A stretch of 64,000 nt of DNA from the NCBI RefSeq assembly GCF_905147365.1, contig NC_056417.1, positions 15,708,501 through 15,772,500 on the forward strand. The letters run 5' to 3'. Shown piece by piece: positions 42,376 through 52,166 of this stretch. The notes under the pieces are model-generated. The model saw nothing but the letters and a program-made list of their open reading frames with translations. It made no database searches and had not been told where the DNA came from. Source of the DNA: Aricia agestis. Lineage: Eukaryota > Arthropoda > Insecta > Lepidoptera > Lycaenidae. A program made the position numbers and the translations under genes. Each line of letters starts with the position of its first letter. The stretch's first letter is position 1.

Positions 42376-42697
42376 TATAAGTTTGACGTGTGTATGTTTG
42401 TCAGTGACCCATACTTATCACGCAAATGGGTGGACCTATTTGGGTAAAGTTCTTTTTGTTCAAAAGCTGACACGTTTAAGATTGTTCTTAGCAATATTTT
42501 GAGGCTTAATGGGGAAAAATTTGGGGCTTATATTTTTCGCGTTACGTAAAATGCATGAAAATATGAATTATTTGATCGGTTGAATATTATCTTCCATTCT
42601 GATTACTGATGCTTATAAAATTTTGAATTGGTTAATTTTTATTTTCTTAACTATATTTTATTTCCAGTGGATGTTTTTTTCTATAAATTCAAGAATT

Positions 42698-42859
42698 AGA
42701 TGACGCCCGCAACTCCGTTGCGCCAAAATTCGTTTATCGCGTGGGAACCGTACATTTTTCGGTATAAACATTATCCTATGTCCATTCCCGGGACTCAAAA
42801 TATTCCCATACCAAATTTCAGCAAAATCGATTCAGCGGTTTGGGCATGAACAGACAGAC
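42698..42859 (+). repeat. Interspersed repeat (CGGTTCAGCGG type), copy 3
   Basis: AGATGACGCCCGCAACTCCG, AACCGTACATTTTTCGG, TTTCAGCAAAATCGATTCAG. Its 3' end is interrupted by a SINE fragment joined at ACAGACAGACAGCGCTG. Confidence 0.5.
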
Positions 42860-42947
42860 AGCGCTGTTTCACACCGGTTTACTGTGAGAACGTGGTATTT
42901 CTCCGGTCGAGCCGGCCCATTCGTGCCGAAGCATGGCTCTCCCGCGT
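42860..42947 (-). mobile_element. SINE (pyrimidine-tract family), copy 8, head only
   Basis: Minus-strand head and start of the body only (AGCGCTGTTTCAC to GGCTCTCCCGCG). Confidence 0.7.
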
Positions 42948-43289
42948 GTAAATATTTTAGTTATCATTAGTGTACGGAACATCATGTTGCAGAATTCGAC
43001 TCGCACCGGCACATCAGTCACCACATGATCTAGTCATCTATATAGTCAAGTTCACAGACATCAAGCCACATCGTATCTTCCTCTGATAAACTGTTTTGTT
43101 TATAACTAATAATCTACCGATAGTAATATAAGGGCATAATATTTTAGTTCTGGATGTCCTAACCAAAAGTCACATATTTTGAAATTAGCAAGTACTTAAA
43201 TAAATATGAAAAAAGCTCTAAATTGTTAATAATATGTAAGGTTTAAAGTCAAACTACCATTACACCATTGAACTTTATTAAAATAAGGG

Positions 43290-43503
43290 AACTAATTTTT
43301 TGAGCAGTTATTTAAATATTTGAGATATGATCAGTTGAAAAAAATATTGAGCAGTTATTTAATTTTATGGCGAATGATTAATTATTGCGACTGTTAAACA
43401 TAGACAGTAATAAAAAATAATTGAGCAGTCCAATAACTGAATGAGCGGCAAAAATGATGGAATGAGCGGTTCGATAAATGAATGAGCGGTAAATATTTTA
43501 ATT
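43290..43503. repeat. Iterated TTGAGCAGTTATTTAA / AATGAGCGGT phrases
   Basis: TTGAGCAG(T/C) at about 43299, 43350 and 43422, and AATGAGCGG(C/T) at about 43440, 43461 and 43482, with intervening AT-rich words. Not simple tandem; element type unknown. Confidence 0.45.
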
Positions 43504-43764
43504 CAGGGGGGCTCCCATTCAACAAACGTAATTTTTTTGGCCTTTTTTGCTCGTAATCAATAATGGCAATAGGTAGGCACTTGAAATTTTCACAAAGGCC
43601 TAAAATATATGTGTACTTACTTTAATAATTAATAATAATATTTAAATAAAATAAAAATTTAAGGGGGGCTCCCATACAAAAAACACATTTTTTGGCCAAT
43701 TTTTGCCCTATAACGGCACGGAACCCTTCGTGCGCGAGTCCGACTCGCACTTGCCCAATTTTTT
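43504..43764 (+). repeat. TTCCGTACCC-type interspersed repeat, 3' part
   Basis: GGGGGGCTCCCATTCAAC, CACTTGAAATTTTCACAAAG, a second GGGGGCTCCCATACAAA and the terminal GCGCGAGTCCGACTCGCAC. Confidence 0.6.
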
Positions 43765-43932
43765 ATATTAGTTTCCAGTTGCACGTGCCATTTATAATTT
43801 TAACTTACCAAAACTGCAATTTACAAATGCCCCTTTATGATGCCTGAATTAAATAAATAAATTAAAAAGATTAAAATTAAATAATTTAAATCAGTGCTTT
43901 AAAATAATATGTAAAAATTCGTTGATTTTGAT

Positions 43933-43938
43933 TTTATT
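43933..43938 (-). terminator. Polyadenylation signal AATAAA of the lectin gene
   Basis: AATAAA on the minus strand about 47 bases after the stop codon (43985-43987). Confidence 0.5.
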
Positions 43939-43984
43939 AATATTATGTCAATCGTTTTCGTAGTGCCTGTTGATGTTCTTTCAT

Positions 43985-44160
43985 TTATTCATGTGGATTT
44001 CGGCTGTGGAGCGACAGACTATCAACCTTTTTCTCACAGATGAAGGGATTCTTCCAGTTGCAATTAAGTTTTGTCAGCAGAGCAGATTTTTTTTGGATAG
44101 CCCCACAGTAGTTAATGCTGGCGCCCGGCTCGTCCCATCGGTTGTATGTGATGAGTTCAC
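43985..44160 (-). CDS. Lectin exon 6 (end of CRD2)
   Basis: TTTTAG acceptor. Codes ELITYNRWDEPGASINYCGA, KLNCNWKNPFICEKK and a short tail ending SRNPHE, then TAA. Its A8 tract is preceded by CC, which keeps the frame that is lost in the paralogue. Confidence 0.85.
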
Positions 44161-47100
44161 CTAAAAGTTATGAAATTCTACGTTTTATCTGGTCTAATGC
44201 AAGTTTTTCTTCAATTTAAGAACATGAATGATCGTCACAAACTTGATCCATTCGTCGGGTAGGCATGTAAAAAGTCAGACTGCGCCTAATCTCTCACCGA
44301 ATACATTGGTTTTTCTGTCTTGGATTACAAAATGAAGCAATTGGGTGCTATTAAATAAGATGCAGTTGGGCACCACGAAGAGAGTTTTAATCGTTGAAAC
44401 CTGACCAACAGGCAGGGGTACTGCTCGTTGGATAGGTTTCAAACGGAATTGGCATTAAAGGTCAGTGTAGGCTCTCAATCACTCACCGTGCACTGTATAC
44501 CATTCAGACTCATCCATGTTCGCTTCTTTCCATTTCAAATATCCGATATAAGTTTCATCATCGGTGGCTATGTTGGCCAATAGCTGGGCTTCGCTGGCAT
44601 CAGACGGGATGGCCAGGTAGCCGCCCTCAGCGGTGCACACCATCACTGCGGTGTTCCAGTCCTCGTGCTTGCGGTGCAGCTTGTAGCAGCTGCCGGTGGA
44701 TTTGTCTAATGTATATGCTGAAACGGTCAAAGTTTTGTTAATTCTACTATTTTAAATGTACCTAAAGTTCTTTTGGAAAATTACGCACTGATTATGATGA
44801 AGTATCAAAGCCAACGTGCTTGCTACGCATTTTTTGCACAAATTTTGGTCAGGCAAAATTATAGTTGATTACGGAAAAAATGAGGTAGGTAATACGTGGG
44901 AGAGCCATGCTTCAGCACGAATGGGCCGGCTTGACCGGATAAATACCACGTTCTCACAGAAAACCGGCGTGAAGCAGCGCTTGCGCTGTGTTTCGCCGAG
45001 TGAGTGAGTTTACCGGAGGCCCAATCCCCAAACCCCTACCCTATTCCTTTCCCTACCCTCAACTATTCCCTTCGTTTCCCTTCCCTACTCTCCCCTATTA
45101 CCCTATTCCCTCTTAAAAGGCCGGCAACGCACTTGCAGCTCTTCTGATGCTGCGAGTGTCCATGGGCGACGGAAGTTGCTTTCCATCAGGTGACCCGTTT
45201 GCTCGTTTACCCCCCTATTTCATAAAAAAAAAAACTTTAAATGGTATTGACTATGTTCCTATCCATAAAGAGGTCTTACTTCTTGAAAGTTGTGGCAAAT
45301 CATGCACAAAGGATGAAATAGGTCTAATTTAGACGTTCCGTCTACTACATGCTTTGTGTATTTCTATTACCTGGATCAGTGGTCCCACACTCAGTGGTCT
45401 TTAGATGAACGAACTTCTTGGAGCAGATGAAGGGATAATCATCGTCACAGCTGACGCTGGCCAGTTGGCCGTTACTGTCGAAGGTGACGCAGCGTGCCTC
45501 GCGGGAGTATTTCAATCCATCGCGCCGCCACATGTGCTGACCCGAGAATGGTTTGCCTGTAATGATTTTGACACTGACTTACCTAATGTCCTAATACCAA
45601 CAAATTGTGGTGATGCAGGATTTATTATGTCTGTATTTTCCAGATTTGTACAAAGCCATTCGTACCCACCACTGAAAGTCCTTAATTCAGATTTACGAAA
45701 AAATTTATCAGAAGAAGGTAGAAGTATGAATTAAAAAAAAAATTGTCTTACCAAGGACAGGGCAAATGTTTGCTTCCTAAGGGTGAATTTTCGAATTGAA
45801 TTTTGATTTCGGAACTATTATAAGGTTGCTGAGTAAGGTAAAGAAATTAATCAATTTATCTATAACCAGCAGTACTTACCGTCGATGGTGAAGTAATTCC
45901 CACGGCCGAAGGTGGCATGGACGCCGGTGTACAAATCACTGACGTTGTATGTGGACATCACATCCTTATACATCGTCACGTATTCTTTGTTTATTGGCGT
46001 GCCAAGCTTGGACCCTAGAATTTAATGGTAATGTCTGGTACAGGAAGAGTTGTTCCCAGAGAGTTGACGCTTTTACTCGCACACGAATCCTGTTTTCACA
46101 GTTCGACACAAAAACCGTGACCGTAATATTTTCTTGCCGGAGAGAAAGACATATTAAGTATCTCTTTCCCTTCTCCTAGTTTCGAGACTTGACTTTAAAT
46201 AATAAATTAAGGGCCCTTTTCACCACTTCCTGATAAGTGTCGAATAGGCTATCTGACACTTATTTGATAAATAGAGTATGAAGTATCTGTCAGATAAGTT
46301 TTGGATAGCCTATCCCATACATATCAGGAAGTGGTAAACATACCCTTAGGGCCTGTTCACCACTTCCTGATAAGTATAGACTATAGGCTATCCACCACTT
46401 AACTTGACAGTTAAAGTATGGAGAATCTGTCAAAAAAAGTTGTGAATAGCCTATTCGCCACTTTATCAGAAAATGGTGAAACAAGCCCTTAGTGTTGTTA
46501 CTTGTTAGTTGCAGCCATTGTAGATATGAATTTTATGCCACTGGCTTACTGAATCAGTGATAAAGATGAGCATAACCGTAGGCAACGATATTAAGTGTAC
46601 CTTCGTATTCGCATGTCCGGCGCGCGAGGTGCCAAGGCAGGGGTTCGCGGTGGAACTTCAGCCAGCTGCTGAACTCCGGTACGAAGTTGTAGTCGCTGCG
46701 AAAGAAGTACTTCTGGCCCGCTAAAATCGTTGATGATTAATTAATGTAACCATCTGCATCAGAGGATGTTCAAAATCCTGGGAAAAAACTAGGCCACACA
46801 AGTTTCAACTCCAAAAAAAATATATCCACAGCCGAACATATAACCTCCTCGTTTTTTGGAAGTCGGTTAAAAACTAATAATTGACATAGCTCGACCAAAT
46901 GCCGTAGGCCCATCATCTATGAAAATATCTGAAAATATGTAAGAGCCAGGGACATCCAGACTTTCGTCATTCATAAAAATAAATAAAATAAAATAAAAAT
47001 TGTTTTATTTCTGAATAAATTTGAACCAAACGTTCTCAGAAAGTCTACATGGTGCCTACCACCGGTTCGGGAACTAACCCTGGCGAGAAGAATCGGCATA

Positions 47101-47841
47101 AAAAACTCGCACGGGTTTCTTACGCCGAAAAAAAAGCTGAAAATGTTCTGTTTATGATCAATTATTATAAAGATAAAGAATTAAGCTCAATAGCTGCTGG
47201 TTGTTCTTACCTCAAAATTGGTCATAAACAGAAAAGCACGTTTTAGAAAATTGTGCAAATCGAGCTGTCACTGGCTCTTGGGTTATTAGTAATTTATACA
47301 GGATGTAACAAAACTAAGTGATAATACTTTAGGGTGTGTACGTGTTTTTTATAGAGTTCACTGTGAAAGTAGCAGTGCTGAAAGACCAATTTTTTTATGC
47401 CCCAGCGTCAGTAGTTTCCTCAGACAAAAGTGAAAAAAAATTGGTCATGGTTTTGTCCACACTGTGCCTTTTTCTGTTCGTCAAGGACATGCGTTATAGC
47501 GCAGTCAACAGCGAACGTGAGGCATGCTTGCGACGCATCCAAAACTTCAAAAATGACAATATTGGCGTTGCGTTCCTTGACGCATTCAATTATTGAATAC
47601 TCCAATATGAAAGTTGATGACGAAAATTGAAGATGAAAGTGCACAGTGTGGACATAGCTTTTCAGCGCTGCTACTTTTACAGTGAACTCTCTACGAGGAA
47701 CACGTACACACTACACACCCTAAAGTATAGTCACTTAGTTTTGTTACACCTTGTATAAGATAGACCTTGAGCTATATGAATAGTTGAATACCTACCAGCA
47801 CAGCTGAAGACAGCAATCACCACTAACAAGAAAAACTTCAT
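43985..47841 (-). CDS. Secreted dual-CRD C-type lectin (immulectin type), 6 exons, 297 aa
   Basis: Joined exons 47796-47841, 46601-46720, 45880-46014, 45371-45556, 44487-44717 and 43985-44160 give 894 nt. All junctions are GT-AG and phase 1. Residues 1-16 form a signal peptide (MKFFLLVVIAVFSCAA). CRD1 spans ~19-149 with Cys52/Cys145 and Cys123/Cys137. CRD2 spans ~163-284 with Cys190/Cys281, Cys258/Cys273 and an extra N-terminal Cys173, as in long-form lectin domains. CRD2 has the WIGL-like YIGYLKW (219-225). The usual calcium/sugar triplet EPN is EPG (250-252) and the WND region is CNWKNPFIC, so sugar specificity may be changed or lost; CRD1 has no such triplet. Lepidopteran immulectins share this two-domain layout and size (~300 aa) and act as secreted haemolymph pattern-recognition proteins. 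The immune role is by family, not shown here. Confidence 0.88.
44487..44717 (-). CDS. Lectin exon 5 (start of CRD2)
   Basis: 77 codons between TTTCAG and GTGAGT: AYTLDKSTGSCYKLHRKHE, DWNTAVMVCTAEGGYLAIPS, ASEAQLLANIATDDETYIGY and ESEWYTVH. GC-rich first half. Confidence 0.88.
44895..45234 (+). mobile_element. SINE (pyrimidine-tract family), copy 9, in lectin intron 4
   Basis: Full-length copy on the strand opposite to the gene, from CGTGGGAGAGCC to an A11 end. Confidence 0.8.
45371..45556 (-). CDS. Lectin exon 4 (end of CRD1)
   Basis: 62 codons between TTACAG and GTAATA: KPFSGQHMWRRDGLKYSRE, ARCVTFDSNGQLASVSC, DDDYPFICSKKFVHLK and ECGTTDP. It completes CRD1 and holds the inter-domain linker. 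Confidence 0.88.
45880..46014 (-). CDS. Lectin exon 3 (middle of CRD1)
   Basis: 45 codons between TTCTAG and GTAAGT: SKLGTPINKEYVTMYKDVMS, then SDLYTGVHATFGRGNYFTID. Confidence 0.88.
46208..46348. mobile_element. TTA-type MITE in lectin intron 2, copy 1
   Basis: AGGGCCCTTTTCACCACTTCC at the left and GGAAGTGGTAAACATACCCT at the right, with inner inverted GATAAGTGTCGAATAGGC / GATAGCCTATCC arms. TTA borders are compatible with a Harbinger-type duplication. Confidence 0.6.
46346..46492. mobile_element. TTA-type MITE in lectin intron 2, copy 2
   Basis: TTAGGGCCTGTTCACCACTT to GAAACAAGCCCTTAG; same family as the adjoining copy, sharing the junction TTA. Confidence 0.6.
46601..46720 (-). CDS. Lectin exon 2 (start of mature protein and CRD1)
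   Basis: 40 codons between TTTTAG and GTACAC: GQKYFFRSDYNFVPEFSSWL, then KFHREPLPWHLARRTCEYE. Contains the first CRD1 Cys. No counterpart exists near the truncated paralogue. Confidence 0.85.
46976..47128 (-). mobile_element. CR1-type LINE 3' tail in lectin intron 1
   Basis: Inverted TAAAATAAAATAAAA-type tail, GTGCCTACCACCGGTTCGGG and GAACTAACCCTGGCGAG, AAACTCGCACGG. A severely 5'-truncated insertion. Confidence 0.65.
47297..47755. mobile_element. Tc1/mariner-type MITE with ~95-bp TIRs in lectin intron 1
   Basis: TACAGGATGTAACAAAACTA at the left mirrors TTAGTTTTGTTACACCTTGTA at the right, with further matching arms (CACTGTGAAAGTAGCAG, CTTTAGGGTGTGTACGTG). TA flanks both ends. 459 bp, no transposase. 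Degenerate relatives lie at 29600, 36741 and 62583. Confidence 0.7.
47796..47841 (-). CDS. Lectin exon 1 (signal peptide)
   Basis: ATG at 47839-47841 in context GTCAAGATGAAG codes MKFFLLVVIAVFSCA plus G, then a GTAGGT donor at 47795. The first in-frame ATG after the TATA box. Confidence 0.85.
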
Positions 47842-47859
47842 CTTGACAAACTGAGCGAC

Positions 47860-47940
47860 TGGTGAGACCGCCCAAAATCGTTGAACTTATATAACTTTGT
47901 TTTAGGGTTTCATTTCTAATACGAAATCCGAAGTTCCCAT
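47860..47940 (-). promoter_or_regulatory. Lectin core promoter with TATA box and kappaB-like site
   Basis: On the minus strand TTATATAAG (47886-47894) lies ~45 bp before the ATG, with TCACC and TCAGT initiator-like sequences at 47861-47866 and 47850-47854. Further upstream GGGAACTTCG (47929-47938) differs by one base from the insect kappaB consensus GGGRAYYYYY, as expected for an immune-induced lectin. Regulation is inferred. Confidence 0.45.
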
Positions 47941-48040
47941 ATGGTACTTGTTAAAAGTAATTAAGCTTATTTAAGGAATATGAGCTACTGCCTAAATATT
48001 TTTCATTAGCGATTTTTGAGATAGGAAATTTTAATTCTCC

Positions 48041-48240
48041 ATTACTTACAGTGCTCCCAAAGTGATAATGCGCATAGTTTCGTCATTGTTCGGCAACGAT
48101 CGTTTTTCCCGAGCGTCGGAAGACGTCGCTGCATAAACTTTAACTTTAAGAAAAACAGCGCTTTGCAGCGACGTAGAGGCGCCTGACGTTGCTTGGACGT
48201 TACTATGGTAACGCCGCGATGCACTCATTGACTGACCGGC
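48041..48240. repeat. CpG-rich inverted-repeat segment with X-box-like site
   Basis: GACGTCGCTGCA (about 48121) and its inverse TGCAGCGACGT (about 48164) flank an AT-rich centre. GTTACTATGGTAAC (48199-48212) is a near-perfect palindrome matching an RFX X-box (GTTNCCATNGNAAC-like). Overlapping short open frames on the minus strand are not convincing. Confidence 0.4.
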
Positions 48241-48380
48241 GACAGCGGACAGCCACCGGCTATATGATATTTACTTACTTCTATTTCCTTTGAACAAGGT
48301 GCAAAATGCAAGTGCATTGTTTGGGGCTCTTACGTTTCATAGATTCGGGTGTTTCCGTGATTACGACAATTAGCGAAGAT

Positions 48381-48730
48381 TTGCATGCATGGGCGTACCC
48401 AGGTTCTGTGCCAGGGGGGGCAAAATACCCAAGTTCTGGGCCAGGGGTCAAATAACTCAGGTTCTGGGCCAGGGGGGGGGGGGGGGGGCAAATTAGATTT
48501 TTTATAAGCTAGATGTTTATTAGAAGACTAAAAATTTATAATTTTTAGTTGCAAAAATATTGTATTGCAAACAAATGGCAAAAATTCGTTTTCTTAATTT
48601 TTGATTTTTATAGATAAAAGTACTAGATAATATACTAATTAGTAGGGACGTCAACATGATCCAGGGGAGGGGGGGCGGCTGCCCCCCCCCCCTGCCCCCG
48701 CCCCCCCTCGGTACGCCCATGTTTGCATGC
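48381..48730. mobile_element. TIR element bounded by GCATGGGCGTACC, with long G/C runs
   Basis: GCATGCATGGGCGTACCC at the left, GGTACGCCCATGTTTGCATGC at the right. Inside are three CCAGGTTCTGKGCCAGGGG units, a run of ~18 G (48472-48489) and C10/C7 runs near 48682-48707. Non-coding. Confidence 0.6.
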
Positions 48731-49249
48731 GCATTATTAATTTTGTACAATTATTTTAACGACGGTTTTATCTTTTCAAAATATTATTATGTCAGAATTT
48801 GTGTACGGAACTCGTAACTATAGAATTCGCATCACATTACAAAGTTCACGGAGGTCAATTCACATCTTTCTCTGATAAACTGTTTTTATTTTATTGACTT
48901 GGCCGATAGCAGAGTAGACAGAATGATAGGAGTTATGTCTATTGTGCCGATAGTGTAAAATCGGTCGTAGTTTAGAAAAAAATATATATGCACTTATTTG
49001 CTGATAGATATTTTAAAACCATTTTTTAGAAATAATTTAGCGGGATGATGGAAATTCCATTTTAAATTACATTTAAAAGAATAGCCGGATTCAATGAAAC
49101 CGGTCACCGTCACCGAAATCGGCGTGGGGGTATTATTATTATCAGTGTGTACCTTCATTGTTGGGCTGGCATGCAATGTATGGCAAAAGCCTTTTATTTA
49201 AATAAAGATATTATTAAAAAAAAAACCTTCATTGTTCACGCTGATTACA

Positions 49250-49347
49250 CTGCAGCTCTTCTGATGCTGCGAGTGTCCATGGGCGACGGAAGTTGCTTTC
49301 CATCAGGTGACCCGTTTGCGCGTTCGCCCCCTTATGTCATAAAAAAA
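49250..49347 (+). mobile_element. SINE (pyrimidine-tract family), copy 10, 3' tail only
   Basis: CTGCAGCTCTTCTGATGCTG through GTGACCCGTTTGCGCG to the A run. Confidence 0.7.
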
Positions 49348-49471
49348 TAGGTACATCACTCGACTTTCTATCGGCTGAAAGTCTATCGGGGCTTAAACAC
49401 GATTAAACCAAAAAAAGTAATATTTTTTCGTGTTATCCTGTTGGGAACTAATAATAAATTGCTCGGGGCAA

Positions 49472-49522
49472 CGGAACTCCTTTTCACCGTGAACCGAGAT
49501 CACGGAAAAAGGAGTTTCGTTG
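49472..49522. repeat. Hairpin CAACGGAACTCC…GGAGTTTCGTTG
   Basis: About 20-bp imperfect arms around an ACCGAGAT loop. Confidence 0.6.
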
Positions 49523-49565
49523 GTTTTCTTACTTACCTAATTACTTTTTTTTACTAACCGAATTG

Positions 49566-49702
49566 TATAGTCTGTCAAGAAAGTGGAGACATTAAAAAGT
49601 GGCAACATCGTAGTGTCATCCCTTTCAAATCAATCCAAGAAAAAAGGGATGACACTACGATGTTGCCACTTTTTAATTTCTTCACTTTCTTGACAGAGTA
49701 TA
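49566..49702. mobile_element. Palindromic MITE (TATAGTCTGTCAAGAAAGTGG)
   Basis: Arms of ~57 bp (TATAGTCTGTCAAGAAAG, GGCAACATCGTAGTGTCATC and inverses) around a ~23-base loop. The end motif recurs inside 59385-59717. Confidence 0.65.
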
Positions 49703-50387
49703 ATCAATGTTGACGCTTTGAAATAAAAGATGATTATCGGTAAGCCGTAGATTTTTAAAAGCTTTTTGTTTATTTCTACAGCAAATGTTATTTTACGTTT
49801 TGCTATTAAATATTAAAATATTTAAATACTTAGCCATTTCACAAAGGACATTGGGACCTTTACTATGGACAAAATACCCCGGCAAACACTAATGATTCAT
49901 ACCTTATTTTAATGCCCAAGACTTCTATAACATGTACTGGTAAAGCGCATTATTAAGGGGTATGGGAATATGAAGCATTTGAAATTCAAAAACTGATTCA
50001 ATTTATCGGTTTTATATCAAAGTAAAATAAATATCATTACGGAAAGCTCTTTGTTTCTTATAATAATAACAAAGAATTATTACATTTACTGTATTCACTA
50101 TCTTTTTGTATAAAATCATGACAAATATCTCAATAACGTACGTACATAGGTATTAAAGAAAAAAATGTGTCGTTCTCCTCACCGCATTCCACGCCTAATA
50201 TAATATTATGATGGTCTTAGTTACTGTGTATAATTATCTTAATTACTTACTAATATTTTGAGTATGAAAACGTGCAAAATCTGAAACATATTTTTGTCTT
50301 TTTCTCTACATTCCCATTACTTTATTTAAAAAAAAAAAAACTACAAAGTTATAACTTATGTAAGGTTATCTAAAAATTCAACATAAG
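49703..50387. other. No gene recognised
   Basis: AT-rich, no recognised repeat or exon. Confidence 0.4.
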
Positions 50388-50639
50388 TTACATTCGTGTT
50401 TGCTGAATTTCGTAAAGCGGGTCACAAAGGTCCCAACTCCCAATGTCATATTTTGTAGAAACTACAAATTCTGCAAAACTGTGTCCATCATTGAATCCTT
50501 GGTTGAAAACAGATTGATATTGATGCTGGCGATAAATCTCTCCTGGATACCTCCCTGAGATTGTCCGCCAACGCGAGGCCAGTCCATCCAGAGTCCCCGG
50601 CGAGAGCGGTCGACGCCATTGCGCGGCAAAACTTCGCAC
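50388..50639 (-). CDS. Unrecognised open frame, possible exon (83 codons)
   Basis: Minus-strand frame beginning MRSFAAQWRRPLSPGTLDG and ending LYEIQQTRM. It is GC-richer than its neighbourhood and has a mixed, protein-like composition (Trp, Tyr, Asp, Glu). A second overlapping frame starts five bases earlier (ATG at 50642-50644, MACEVLPRNGVDRSRRG), so the coding frame is undecided. No domain is recognised and no splice partner identified. Confidence 0.25.
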   Translation of the reverse strand: MRSFAAQWRRPLSPGTLDGLASRWRTISGRYPGEIYRQHQYQSVFNQGFNDGHSFAEFVVSTKYDIGSWDLCDPLYEIQQTRM

Positions 50640-50804
50640 GCCATTGCGATTCGAAATTCAAACGCGCTGACAGTTATACTTTTTTATTGATATTCAAATA
50701 ATTGGCCCAACGCATCATTATTTTTTTCTCATTAAAAATAGTTTGTTTTTTCTTCTCTATAATGTTGTGCTTTTAATTTTAATTTGACAGTACTTTAATA
50801 GTGG

Positions 50805-50898
50805 AAGTGTTCGGACGTTTCGGAGTTGTTCGGAGCCTGAAATTAAATTTTGAGAATTTTCTACAGAACTTGCTCCAGTTTTAGATATAATGTGAAGG
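50805..50898 (+). other. Possible non-coding first exon with splice donor
   Basis: GTGGAAGTGTTCGGACGTTTC…TATAATGTGAAG followed by GTAAGTCC, a strong donor. It lies divergently ~170 bp from the minus-strand frame at 50388-50644, suggesting a bidirectional promoter. Speculative. Confidence 0.2.
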
Positions 50899-51283
50899 TA
50901 AGTCCTGCTTATTAAAAAAAACGATTTTAAACATTAAATTTATTATTACTTTTGACAACAATAAGTATAACAAAGTTAAGATGGAAATGATTTTAATATT
51001 ACTTTTCGTGGGGATTTTTTAAAATAATATTTTCCTCAGTTTTTTTGGAAAACGACTCAGGGATATTTATTTTTTTAAGAACTACACCAGTGAATTTGAA
51101 AATAACGTGACGCTAATATTATTTTATTTATCTACCCTCTTACTAATAAAAATATTTACACAGCGAAAATATATTATAATTATTATAATTCCATTCGCTT
51201 AGTAATTTAATAAGCCGTCGTGGTCGTAGAGAATTCGTGAATTTGCCAATACAAAAATAAAAAACTGCTACTTTTACAGTAGA

Positions 51284-51373
51284 CGCAACTCTTCTGAGTG
51301 TCCGAGAGCGACGGTAGTTGCTTTCCATCAGGTCCCTGATTTTAAGCTCGTTTGCCGTTGTATACAAAAAAAA
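51284..51373 (+). mobile_element. SINE (pyrimidine-tract family), copy 11, degenerate 3' tail
   Basis: CGCAACTCTTCTGAGTGTCC, GCGACGGTAGTTGCTTTCC and CTCGTTTGCCG, then an A run. Confidence 0.55.
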
Positions 51374-51777
51374 TCTAGAGACACGTCATAATATTGTAAC
51401 ACACCCTTAACTATTATGACATTATTTTTAACACCCTGTACTAACATTTAAATACCTATATAGTATCAATTTTTTTCTATAATATTATGGAGAAAAATCT
51501 ATGATTTTCCTTTAATGGGTAAAATTACATGGGTAAGTACTAAGTACCTAATAATAAGTAAATAGCGAGAATTCAATCTGAACTGAAGTAGGTACTTTAC
51601 TCTTTTAACTGGGCTTTCATAAAATAAGGCATTTGTTTAATGGTCCATTGGACTTTTATTATAATTAAGGGACAATCAAATAAGACATCTAGGATCCATA
51701 AAGCTACCGCATACTGTTGTTACTGTTGCATAAAATATATTATTTAATTTCGCTTAATTTGAAATATATTATTAACT
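51374..51777. other. No gene recognised
   Basis: AT-rich. ACACCCTTAACTATTATGAC…TTTTTAACACCCTGTA near 51402-51440 is a trace of the GTGTAACAAAAC MITE family. Confidence 0.35.
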
Positions 51778-52166
51778 CCGCTGCACCAAAATTAGTTTAT
51801 CGCGCGGAAACCGTACATTTTTAGGGTTCCGTAGCCAAATGACAAAAACGGAACCCTTATAGATTCATTTAATTTTATTTTTTTTTAATTTATTGTTTTA
51901 AGCAGGGGTTTTTTCCCAACGGAAAAGATCACCCCCATGATACAAAAATTACATTTCAAACAATACAAAATCAACACAAAGAGAAAAAAAAAAGTAAAGA
52001 TACAAAAACAAGACATCGTCATTTCATTTTGCAATGTACAATGCAATGCAATGTACATGAAAGTATCCTACGTCTTTTCCCGGGACTCACAGTATCTCAA
52101 TACCAAATTAAAGCAAAATCGGTGCAGCGGTTTGCGCGTGAGGAGGTAACAGACAGACAGAAAGTA
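51778..52166 (+). repeat. Interspersed repeat (CGGTTCAGCGG type), copy 4, interrupted
   Basis: CTCCGCTGCACCAAAATTAG and GAAACCGTACATTTTTAGG (51776-51824) resume after ~240 bp at TCCTACGTCTTTTCCCGGG and AAAATCGGTGCAGCGG (52066-52166). The insert holds a TTCCGTAGCC…GGAACCC fragment. Confidence 0.5.
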
